Source: Mangifera indica (taxonomy: Eukaryota > Streptophyta > Magnoliopsida > Sapindales > Anacardiaceae). Taken from it: a stretch of 64,000 nucleotides of DNA. The stretch covers positions 15,059,969 to 15,123,968 of the forward strand of contig NC_058148.1 in the NCBI RefSeq assembly GCF_011075055.1, in the 5' to 3' direction. The notes beneath the pieces were generated by a model. The model saw only the letters and a program-made list of their open reading frames with translations. It searched no databases and had not been told where the DNA came from. Every line of letters begins with the position of its first letter. Position 1 is the stretch's first letter. A program made the position numbers and the translations under genes. Shown piece after piece: positions 15,339 through 26,061 of the stretch.

Positions 15339-15601
15339 TGTTTTGGCTAAAAATATCTGGAGAGTTGTCTCTCTTGCTGGTTTTGGGTGAGCAGAATTTG
15401 CTCTTGGACAGAGAAAAGAAGAGTAGGCAAAACGTGGCTTTTATCCAAGATTCCAGCTCTATCGTCTTTACTTGCAGCTGTTACTTGATTTACCCATGAA
15501 TAATTTGACAAAAAAGGCCTAACTCTAAATTTCTCTAAGTGTAACAAGAAAAAGTAAAAGCTCTGCTGCTAGTGTTCCCAACATCTCCACGTTTTATCAC
15601 A
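15339..15601. promoter_or_regulatory. Divergent promoter region, DUF642 side
   Basis: The DUF642 gene and prefoldin 6 are divergently arranged, with start codons at 15338 and 16554. This segment is the DUF642-proximal part of the shared upstream region. No sharp core element was identified. The overlapping small frames at 15314-15547 have no family similarity. Confidence 0.35.
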
Positions 15602-16141
15602 GGCCAAACGACTATTTCCCACCCAAGGTATGCTGCAATCTCAAGTTTTCACCCTTTATACCAAACACCCACCTATGACCAGTTAAATTTAACAGAACCC
15701 TAACGCCTCAAAATTTTATCTCTTTTTGCCTCCCTAAACTTAAAAAACTAAAATTTTCCTCCAACCTAAGTTTTAAAAAATGGCAGTTTCACCTTAGGGT
15801 TTCGTTCTGAAATCTCTGGCGACATCTCCGGCTCCATTGCTGACGACATCTCCCTCCCGAAGCATCCTCTCTTTCCGACGATCTCTTTCCTCCTATTTGA
15901 ACGCCCGATTGACGTCGGAAAAACCTTGGGAGACGAAGAAGAAAAATTTAATTTATTAAGTTTAGGGGGGCAAAAATAGATTATATTTTAGTTTATTTTT
16001 TAATATTATAGAGAAAATGACTATTTTCCCCTTATAACCTTTATTTTTAACGGGTCATGGGTAGGTATTTGATATTTTCATAGTTAAAGGGTGAAAACTT
16101 GAGATTGCAGCATACCTTATGTGAGAAATAGTTGTTTGGCC
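15602..16141. mobile_element. Foldback MITE, copy 2 (Mutator-like), 540 bp
   Basis: The left end is GGCCAAACGACTATTTCC; the right end (minus) is GGCCAAACAACTATTTCT. Flanking 9-mers are TTTATCACA (15593-15601) and TTTATTACA (16142-16150), a target duplication with one mismatch. The internal sequence matches copy 1 closely over the CTTAGGGTTTCG and GACATCTCC segments, but the right arm is shorter. No coding capacity. It sits in the divergent promoter region between DUF642 and PFD6. Confidence 0.85.
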
Positions 16142-16553
16142 TTTATTACATGATTGTGGGTATTGAGAATCGGGCTCTCCCATAAGAGAGGTAGATTCCA
16201 ACTAAGTGAACCTAAAATATGAATGAGTTGGAACCGAATTCAAATTTAAAGTATTTAATTTGAGGTTGAGAATAATAAAATTGAATAGATAAATTAATGA
16301 TAAAATTTTAAATTCGAACTAAATTATCAAATTAAAATTTTAAATTCAACTTTTGATTGGTGGATTTTTGTCAGTTTGAAAATATCGATTACAATCTCAT
16401 AAATTAATAAACAAAGATTAGAAACGAGCTGGTTGCTAAGGCTAAGCATAAGGCCCATAATCCATTGGGCTCTGCAGGCCTGGCCCAAATTAAACTGGTT
16501 CCAAAACGACACTCGATTGACTAGGCGGCAGGTCACGAAGACAGGCAGCTGCA

Positions 16554-18716
16554 ATGGCATCTTCGGCAGCACTTCGAGACCTCCAGCGCGAACTCGAAAA
16601 CAAAGCTAACGATCTTGGTAAACTTCAAAAAGGCAAGTTTGTTTAGGTCTTCATTTTCTTCATATAATTTTTTTTACTTCTGAAAGAATTCGAATAAATA
16701 CCCTAAAACATTAACGATTTTGTTCTGTATCAGATATAGCTAAGAATCATCAAGTGAGAAAGAAGTACACTATACAGCTTGGAGAGAACGAACTCGTCCT
16801 CAAGGTCTGTATTTTTATATTTATATTTATTTTTTTTTCTCTTTCTATTAATTAACATTTGGTTGAAATTGATTTATTGATATTTTTTTGCTGGTATGTT
16901 TTTATCAGCCAAAGAAGGCGTTGAAGTTATTGTGATTTGGTTTTTGAAATTTTTTTTGTTACGGTTGTGATATTATGTGTATTATTGTAGGAGTTGGGTT
17001 TGTTAAATGAAGGAGCAAATGTTTACAAATTGATTGGTCCAGTACTAGTGAAGCAAGATTTAGCTGAGGCTAATGCGAACGTGCGCAAGAGAATTGAATA
17101 CATTTCTGCTGAATTGTATGTGTTCAGTAGTTTTTTCATTCATTTTTTCTTGCAATGTGCGAGGTTGTGATTTGCTTGGCTCTTTTTAGGTTTTTGTTTT
17201 AGATTTCTGAAGTAATAGATTATTGGATTTAATTAAGTTGTAGTTTTCGGTATTTTCCTCTAGTCCATAGATGTGGTGGTATTTTCTTTATTAGCTACTT
17301 GTCAAAGCTGGAGTGGAAGTGTTGAGCCCAATACAGAATCCAGGGTTGAATAGTATTTAAGTGCATGTTCATTGTTGTCTGGATTTCAATTTTTTTTTAA
17401 GCTACAATGTGAGTGCCAGAGCCAATTTAATGAGAAAGGAATTTTGCTATATTTGGACATCTCTCGTCCATATAGGAAAGGAGGCGATGGGGAGAGCTTT
17501 TGTGAAGCTCATGAATAGTTAATTTTATAGTAACCTGTATTGATTTATAACCAGGATGCAGAATCCAATCAAAGCAAGATTAAACTTCAGGTTTTTTTTT
17601 TTCAGCATTACCATGCTATTTGGCTTGGGATTTACTACACATTAACTGACATATGCTTTTGAAGTACCTTTTCTTCTAGGCAATAATGTTTGTATAGATT
17701 GGTGTGTGTTGTTGCTTTCTTCTTTATGTAGATATTGGTGCTTATGCAAGAACGATTTGCAATATGTTATATGATTCTGTGTTATCATATTCTTCCTCTT
17801 CATCCTGTTTTTATAATTTATTGTTGTTGTCATTACCATTATTAGTATGATTTGGCTTTATTGTTCAATAGCCTTGACTTTTAATCTGTTTTTATGCCTA
17901 ATAGGAAGCGACTTGATGCAACTCTTCAAGATTTGGAAGAAAAGCAAAATAGTAAAAAAGAAGCAGTTAGTGTTCTACCTATTTATATGTTTGTTTTTGT
18001 TCTTATAATGAAAATTTCCTTACTGCCTCTATTCTCCATTGTTTTCATTTGAAATTCTTTAGCAAATTTAGTGTCAAATGCTATTAGGATTTAATGTTAA
18101 ATTTGATAAAAGATAGGATACATATCAGCCAGTATAATAAGAGTTTATTAGATCAGACTCGCAGGTATTGGATTGTACTACTAGAGAAGTGCTGAAGTTG
18201 ACTATCTTATCATTTATAATTGTACCTCAAATCTCTTTCATTCAATCTGCCTGCCTCTCTCTTACCGCATTTATTTTATATGAATATCATTCTTCACAAA
18301 TTGGAAGAGGAAATATTTGAAATTTCACGCAGAGAACTTTTATTGATCATTACTAACCTTAAGAAAAAAATTGACATATAGTACTTATTGTGTATTTGCT
18401 TTGTTGGTCCTAGACCCCCCGAGCTTATTTGAGACTTAATAGATTTGGGAATGATAAGATCATGAGGGTGACTAATTAATTTTTTTGTGCTGGAAAAATC
18501 TGATGTATAAATATCCATCTCCTGGGTCATCGGTCTTGTGGCTAGTAGTCCATTACAGTGCTGCAAAATTGGCTACATGATTAATATAATATTTTTTTCA
18601 TTGTGCATTGCATTTTTCAATGTCAATTAATTGATCCAAGTTGTTTTGTTGTCTTGTAGATCTTTAAAGTACAACAGAGGATTCAATCACTTCAGGTTGG
18701 AAAGGCCAAGGTTTAA
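16554..18716 (+). CDS. PFD6: Prefoldin subunit 6 (beta-type prefoldin)
   Basis: Subunit of the hexameric prefoldin chaperone that delivers nascent tubulin and actin to the cytosolic CCT chaperonin. Exons: 16554-16632, 16734-16804, 16991-17115, 17905-17965, 18660-18716; 130 aa, near the family's length. N-terminal coiled coil (RDLQRELENKANDLGKLQKD), then the conserved core IAKNHQVRKKYTIQLGENEL and VYKLIGPVLVKQDLAEANAN, then a C-terminal coiled coil (RKRIEYISAELKRLDATLQD). Intron 1 uses a GC donor (AAG|GCAAGT at 16633). The family-conserved GKLQKD requires it, because the only nearby GT would delete GKLQK. Introns 2-5 are GT-AG. Confidence 0.95.
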
Positions 18717-21700
18717 TGTACTTAATATGTGTGATCAGTTTGTAGGTGTTGCTTCCCCTTACTCACATGTGCAATTTTGGTGAATCTTGTTACTATCTAA
18801 AGGTACAGTGTGCATAACAGTCTATAATCATTGTGACTGCAGTTTTGTGGGATATCAAGTAATTTTTGTAAAAATTGTTGTCATTTATGTGTCTATTAGC
18901 ATTTTCTAACATCTCTTGTTAAATTTTCGAAGAAAAGAATATATTGACATTGAGTAATACTTAAATGTACTAATGGATAGGTAATAGGTTAACGTATCAT
19001 CATATGATTCAGTAATTTAAATAAGAAATATAATAAACAATTAGATCACTTAATCGCATGATAACACATTAATTGTTATTACTTGTTAATACCCATTTGT
19101 TAGTGCATGTATTACATATTGACCTTAAATAGGAGAATAGTTTATCAACTTTTTCTAAGACGTCAGGGTTTTCATTGGCAAATTATACAGTTTGAGCTAC
19201 TTTCAAGCTACTTGTGGTTTAACTTAGTTATTTTCTAGCTAATCTTGAGTTACTTGAGCAGAGTTTGAGTTTATTGTTTTTTGGCTCGAGTATAATATCA
19301 ATAAATCTTTATAAGTTTAAAACTTTACATTTACACTCACTAAATTTTACATGTACGCTCCCAAGCTTTACATCTTACTATGACAAATTTCATTTGACAC
19401 CCTAAGTTTTAAAATTTGTATATACAACCTAATATTGAACTTTGAATAGAGGGAATAATTAATAAATATATAAGTTATATAGTTTATCTGTAATTTTTTG
19501 AGTTGAACTTAGGTCAGTAATTCCTGTCTCAAGCTCAGGCTGCGATCTCCCAAGCAAGCTCTTCTAGCTCAAGCATTCTATAAATTCAATCATACCAAAC
19601 TTGAGTCTAACAATACTCAATTTAACTTAATTGCAACCCTAGATGGATTTTAGTTGATTCGACTTTCCAGTGTGTTTAGGGCTTGCAAGATTCAAACTGG
19701 GTCGATTGGGAGTGTCATTTGTCATAACGTTAAAATGTCTATAGAAGTTGTATTGATGATTTAGAGTACATCTACGTTCATAAATGATGGTTCCCCTGAA
19801 AACAGGGTTTAGAACTTCAATTCCCCAGGTTACGAGATACTAAAGTAAATAGATAATGTACAAATTAAATTCTTACACCAAGAAATGAACCATAACAACA
19901 CTAGACTGGTTTCTCTAATTACTTTGAAAACCAATTTTTATTCATTTGACCATGATTCAAATTTCAAAGACATTTATTGATCTGAAGAGCTACTGAAGAC
20001 CGAAAGTGAAAGATTTGTCGAACACATAATAAAAAAGTAGAAACCAACTCTAGGAATGATTCATGAATTGTGTTAGTTTTTAGAGATTTGATAGGAAGTT
20101 GATGGAGAAACTTGAAGGAAGAAATTCAACTTTAAGACGTGAAATACTTTCCTTAAAATGATATTTGTTTCCTATCTTTATCGTAGTTTTAGGATAATAC
20201 AAATTCACTCTTAGGATATAAAAAAGTTATAAAAATTTTTATTCTACAAACACTAAAGATTTCTTAGTTTCATTAAAGTGTTTGCTAATGGGTGTGTCTG
20301 AATGAGAGCATGCCAACACTTATTTCACTTTATTCATAATGGAGTCTACTACTTGTTCAGTGTGTTCTTTGTATGAATCGATGTTTCCACAGATTTCCCC
20401 AGAAACAGTAACTTCTAATTAAATAAATATATCATCAGGTTGCCTTGCTGCTGATACCTGTGAAATCAAGATTAAACTTGACCATATACATCATATTGTA
20501 TCACATTCATAAATCATAAACATGGGTTGCCCGTAAATCTAGCCACTAGAATTATCTTATTGTCAAGTGTCATCTCAGTCGACAGAGTGCATTATGCTTA
20601 TGTTATCACTTAATTTGAAGTGTCTTGTATTGTTTGTGAGTTTGATTATGGAGATTGATAAGTAGATGATGATAAGGATGAATATTGCTGATGGTGAAAA
20701 TTCAGGAGGTATGCAAGAATATGAGTATAATCTTACACAAGTAGATAAATATGAACAGAACGTTTTTACGGTGATTTGATCTGGAAGCTTATGTCAACTA
20801 TTATATTATTGAATACTTTGTTGAAAATTTGGTAAAATAACAGTAGGATATCACAATTTTTTTCTAAATTGCTTCTTGAAGCAAAGAATAATTGAATAAT
20901 TTTGTAAGTAGATCATAGTGCAATGAATCTAAACATCTGATGAACTCTTGTGATCATGTTATTTTGTTGAAACAAGAGACAATTTTGTCATCTACTAATG
21001 AAAGTCAATTGATATGAAATGTGATGTCATTATAAGAAATTGGAATATTATGTTTAAAAGATCACGAGAACGGTTGAAATTGTTAGTAGTTGTTCTTCAC
21101 ATTGCTTCGAAATAGAAAGTCATCAGCCGACAATTGGTATTGGAATCTATTTGTGTGTAAACAAGGTATCTTCTCCATCATATGATCTTTTGAAAACTTT
21201 GGCTACGAAAGGCAATGCCTCCACTGAAATTTAACCTTCACTCTTTCTGATACAAAAGTCCCTTGTGCGTAGAATATGCTGGATAAGACGTCGCATTCCA
21301 CCCGGTAGAACCCATTATTGAGCAAGAAACACGATGGTCCGTACGGTAAAATCCATTATTGAGCAAGAAACACGATGGTCCGTACGTCTTCGTGCTCAAA
21401 ATCCTTAAATATTTCTAACCACGTTCAAGAAAAATGGAGAAAATGTATGGAATGATTGGTCATTCCAGCTGCAGTTGGCAGATGAAATGAAAGGCCACTG
21501 ATGAAAAAGTTGGTGATGTGTTTAGCCACCTAATGGGGCATATAATAATGTGGTTTGAATGCATTCCACTCCTTCATCTTACCTATTTTCGAGGGGCATA
21601 TAATGTGACTTGTTTGTTTTTTTGAAAAAATTGTCCACTCCCCTGATAATATTTTCTATCATATCAACAATTTTGTTTTATCTTATCTACAAACTTCTAA

Positions 21701-22806
21701 TGATATTGTCCACTAATTTAAAGAGTTTAAGTTTGAGTTACATTTATCAGTACGAGCCAAGTTTGAGTTATCTTCGGGCTCGATTCGCTTCTAATCGAAT
21801 CCATCTCTATTACTACCATTGTAAATATTTTTGTTTTTCAAATCGGAATCCTTTTTATACCAATTGAAATGGCTTAACTCCCTTTTTTTTTTTTTTTTCG
21901 TTTTGCATATGAACTTGTTTCAAGGTTTTATGAAAGCGTTTTTCATTCAAAAATGTTATTATGTTTGGACTTTGCAGCAATCAATTCCCTTGCAATACTG
22001 GTGGAAGTTAATAGGTACTATCTTTTGAATCAGTCTTAATCTAACTGCCTTTTCTGGCCAGGCTAATAGAAAAGGAATTCACAATTTAATTCGCATTCAT
22101 CAGTGGAACATGCATTCAAATAACAAATATTATTAAAAGGCGCAGCATTTACTCACCAATCTTTTCCTGCAATTTTTACGAAGAGTATAATGACACAACT
22201 CTTATTACTTTGTAATTTTGAAGTGAAAAAGGCTCTTATTTTCTGACCTTTCTCTTATCTAGTCTAGCGAATGGGATACGTCCCATCAAATATACAGAGG
22301 GATGACAAGGTGGCATTCCACAAATCTCATGAAAAGCTACCCAATTGCGTGCATTTCATTAGTTACTTGTAATTAAGACTTCATATCTTTCACCATGCAA
22401 TCTTTTTAACATCATAATTGCTATTAGGGTTCATTTCAGAAGATATTTGTTATTTGATGACAAATTTAGTTATTAATAAAGTAATTAGTGGAGAAGTAAA
22501 AGACAATTAAATGTCACAAAGCAAAGACATATTAAAAAAAGGCAATGATGTTGGATTAGGAGGATTAGTGCAAGTGCTAAACACTAGGAAATTGTGGACC
22601 ATGAAAATCCACATGAGATGATTGAGATAAAAGGTTTCGCGCTAACATGTCTAATCAATTTATACAAACAAGTGCCAACTGCCATTCCTTAGGTGTTATT
22701 TAGAAATCAAATAATACCAATATATAAAAGGCCGTTAGTGTGTATTTAAATCATCATTTTAATATGAGACATATTAAAAGGTGATAGTATATACACTTAA
22801 GCCTAT
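18717..22806. other. Long intergenic region without a gene (left part)
   Basis: No conserved protein seen. It contains the PFD6 3' untranslated region, a degenerate dispersed repeat around 19160-19640, and a 41-bp tandem duplication at 21304-21385. Frames at 21610-22028 are low-complexity and have no family similarity. Confidence 0.5.
21304..21385. repeat. 41-bp direct tandem duplication
   Basis: Two adjacent copies of a 41-bp unit, 21304-21344 and 21345-21385, share TTATTGAGCAAGAAACACGA and the end TGGTCCGTAC. They differ only in the first ten bases (GGTAGAACCC versus GGTAAAATCC). Recent local duplication. Confidence 0.85.
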
Positions 22807-22815
22807 TTATGCAAA

Positions 22816-23505
22816 GGCGAACCACACCCCCCCCCCCCCCCCCCCCCCCCCCAAGTATGCTGATTTTTCAAGTTTTCTTCTTTAAAAATTTCATTTACCC
22901 ACTCATAGACTATTAAAATTAATTGAGTTTATTAGTTATATCATTTTCCCTCCGTAAATCCTAAAAACTAACAATTTTTTCTAACCCAAGGTTTCAAAAA
23001 TTGCATTTCCATCCTTAGGATTTTCAAACTTTTAGATCCAATTTTTCCGATAATGACCGATAATCTTCAGGCACTGTCTCTTCCTCTCCGATGTCTTCTC
23101 CTTTCGATCGTGCGATGTCTCTCCCTCCTCAGTGTCTTCATCCATGACGACACTGAGGAGGGGGAGATGTCGCACTGTCGGAAGAAGGAGACATCGGAGA
23201 AAAAGAGACAATCCCTAGAGATCATCGGTCATCGTCGAAAAAATTGGATTTGAAAATTTGCAAACCCTAGGGGGGAAATACAGTTTTTGAAAACTTTGAT
23301 TGAAAGAAAATTGTTAGTTTTTAAAGTTTAAAGAGAAAAATAAAATCAAATTTAAGTTTATCTTTAATATTACAGATAAAATAATAATTTTGTCCTTAAA
23401 ACTGTTAAGTTTAACCATTCGTAAGTGGGTAAATAAGATTTTCAAAATTAACAAGAGAAAATTTAAGAAATCAATATACTTTGTATAGGAAATAGTCCTT
23501 TGGCC
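22816..23505. mobile_element. Foldback MITE, copy 3 (Mutator-like), 690 bp, with a poly-C run
   Basis: The right end (minus) is GGCCAAAGGACTATTTCC. The left end is degenerate (GGCGAACCACA) and runs into 26 consecutive C at 22827-22852, where the ACTATTTCCC part of the terminal repeat would be. Flanks are TTATGCAAA (22807-22815) and TTCTGCAAA (23506-23514), a 9-bp duplication with one mismatch. The centre is a good hairpin: CTCCTCAGTGTCTTCATC near 23126 folds onto GACACTGAGGAG near 23150. The frame at 23053-23253 lies inside the hairpin and is not a gene. Confidence 0.82.
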
Positions 23506-23514
23506 TTCTGCAAA

Positions 23515-25977
23515 TGTATATTTGAATTTGGATTCTAACTCCATACTTAATATTTTATACTTTTAACTTCTTGTTTTATCCATGATAAAAATTGAGTGTC
23601 CGTTGTGGCTATTGCGATGAGAATAGGTTATGATTGGTTCACATTCTTAAATTCATTGGTCCCTTGGTGTCCTCGGTAATAATACATGTCAATTACGTTT
23701 TATTTAACCTAAATAAAATGTAATTAAGGTTTGAATTTAGTTAATTGATGAAGGAAGGACCATAATGTAAATAAACGGGGGAATTTTTCGTAGAAACTGA
23801 GGTCCATGATTTTAAAAGATCACTGTTCCATATTAGATAAAACCCAAATTAAACTTATTCAAGTTTGATTCGATGTTCAGTTTGAAACTTAAGTTCAGCT
23901 ACCCTTAGCCTTAAGTTAAACTTATTCAAATTCAATAAATCACTAAAAAGTGTTCACCGAATTTATTTTCTCTAGCAACTTTTTTTTCTTTTTATTTTCT
24001 TCTTTAATGATTTTTTTTAATACTTTTTGATAGCTTCTCCAATGACCTCATTGTCAACTAGAGTTTAACTTTTTAGATTTGAGTCAAATTTAAATTGATT
24101 TCTATTTAGACTTGGCTGGAATCCACTCCCATCACATAAAATTTCGATGGATTGGGCCCTTGCCTTTCAACAATCACGGGAATTCTCATACTCCCTTCTC
24201 TTTTTTGAGTTTCTTTCAAAGGGTGGTGGAGAAGATTTAATCCATCAATAAATATGATTATTATATGCTATGTGGCATGAAATTGCCCGTACAGAGAGGC
24301 CGTAAGAAAAAGTTGAATCAAATTGGCGTTTAGCTGTCACAGGAAATTTGATGTTCCCGTTAAAAGCAAGATTTATCACCAATGTAATCGAAAGCTACTT
24401 TGCCCATTTTATCTTGCTACGTAAACAAAAAAATACAAGTACTTTCTCTACGAACAATATGTACAAAAAAATATTAAATGATTTATTCTATATTTAAATA
24501 ATTTTAAATTAAAGATAAAACATTTAATCATAACACATAATTATATGATGATAAAACAATTTATTTATATTAGTTAATGCTAGTGAGAGATGAGCACAAT
24601 TTGTCTATGTCAGGCTTCCAATAGTGCAGGATTGGTCACGAGCCTCATGAGAAGAGAAAAGAAGACACTCTAAAACTCAAATTCAGAACAAGTCATCAGC
24701 ACAATTTGTCTATGTCAGGCTTCCAAGAGTGTAGGATTGGTCACGGGCCTCATGAGAGGAGAAAATAAGACACTCTAAAACTCAAATTCAGAACAAGTCA
24801 TCAGCACTCTAGTTTAGCCGACCAATCCCAACTCCCAATGACCCTGTTAAAGCAACCCTTCTAATTGAACAAGAGAAAGACTAACAGTAAATATATATCT
24901 AAACTAAATAATAATTCACTTACAATCTTTCTTCTAATCTATATATACAAAACTTACGTATCACTATATGATTAAATGATCTAATTTTTTATGTTATTCC
25001 TGTGGGTCATTTCTACATGTGCTCATTATGCAAATCTTGTTTATGTTTTCTTGTGTCCTACAAATTTCACCAAAATCACCTGTCACCATTTTCTCTGTTA
25101 TAAATTGATGAAACAATTCACTGAATTTGAAACCATCAAACAGCAGACAATCGAATCCCATCTCTTATATGCAGATACAATCAAAGAAAAAGTCATCTAT
25201 AATTAAATGTCCTCTCAAATTCATTTTGCTGCTATCCGTTAAATTTTTGAAAGTGGGCAAAAGCAAGCAGCCCCAACCATAACTCACACGGAAAGAATCT
25301 TCAAAGGAAACCTTAGGGGACCTCACAATCTTGGTTCCTAACTTCTTATCATGTAAATTAAATAAGTATTTTTCTGGGCTACCCTATTCACAATAAACCT
25401 TGATTACACTACCTGTATTTTATTTTCCTGGAAAATAAAAGAATAAACTAATTTAAAAAGATAGAAAAGTGTCATACCTCTAAACAAAGGTGCAATTGGT
25501 CCATGTGGCATCCACAACTGAAATCTCCTTTGCCCAATACATTTTCATTCAAATTTGTCCAACCAAACCAAAACCTTCTATATATCACTTACATCTCCAC
25601 AAGCTTTGATGATGGAGCTCCCACCAGAAGCATCAGTTCACCACCATTGTCACTTTCCATCTTTTTTCATCCTTCTCTTTCTATCTCTCCGAAATTCATC
25701 ACAGCAACTGCATAGTACAAGATTCATGCCTGCCACTTCCACTGCCCTCTGGTTTCTAGTTACTTCGTCTATTTCTCCTGTTTTGCTTCCTTTTCTTGTG
25801 CTAACAGGATGAGAAATTCCATGGCCCTGTTTACCTTTTTAACACTTCCACTTCCAACCTAAATGAACCACTAGTTAGATAATCTACCATACAATTGTTT
25901 CAAAAATGTCAAAAAAAAGTTGAGATAAAGGTTATCAAAAGGCACCTTAACCCGTGTCAACGATCACAGGCACTCCC
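23515..25977. other. Intergenic region upstream of the KAT1-type channel
   Basis: No gene seen. It contains degenerate AT-rich repeat near 23830-24120 and a 105-bp tandem duplication at 24593-24802. The two overlapping frames at 25503-25812 are serine- and proline-rich without family similarity. A TATATATC motif near 25578 and the following CT-rich stretch could be an alternative distal promoter and leader for the channel gene, but no splice evidence decides this. Confidence 0.4.
24593..24802. repeat. 105-bp direct tandem duplication
   Basis: Two adjacent copies, 24593-24697 and 24698-24802, both begin AGCACAATTTGTCTATGTCA and end AACAAGTCATC. Only a handful of differences separate them (for example CCAATAGTGC versus CCAAGAGTGT). 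The first bases of a third unit (AGCAC) follow. Confidence 0.88.
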
Positions 25978-25985
25978 TATATATA
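25978..25985 (+). promoter_or_regulatory. TATA box of the KAT1-type channel gene
   Basis: TATATATA here is 77 bases ahead of the ATG at 26062, leaving a leader of about 50 bases without an intervening ATG. The context CTCCCTATATATAGTCA is a good plant TATA core. Confidence 0.5.
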
Positions 25986-26061
25986 GTCATCCTCAAGGGT
26001 CTTAGACTCCACCAAAGTTTAACATACACTCCTGTAGACTGAAGGAATTCAAATATCAAGC

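Noticed and set aside
23053..23253. Plus-strand frame of 66 codons
   Set aside because: It spans the hairpin centre of MITE copy 3 and has no family similarity.
25503..25812. Two overlapping plus-strand frames upstream of the K+ channel
   Set aside because: Low-complexity Ser/Pro/Phe-rich translations with no conserved motif; better read as promoter or leader sequence.
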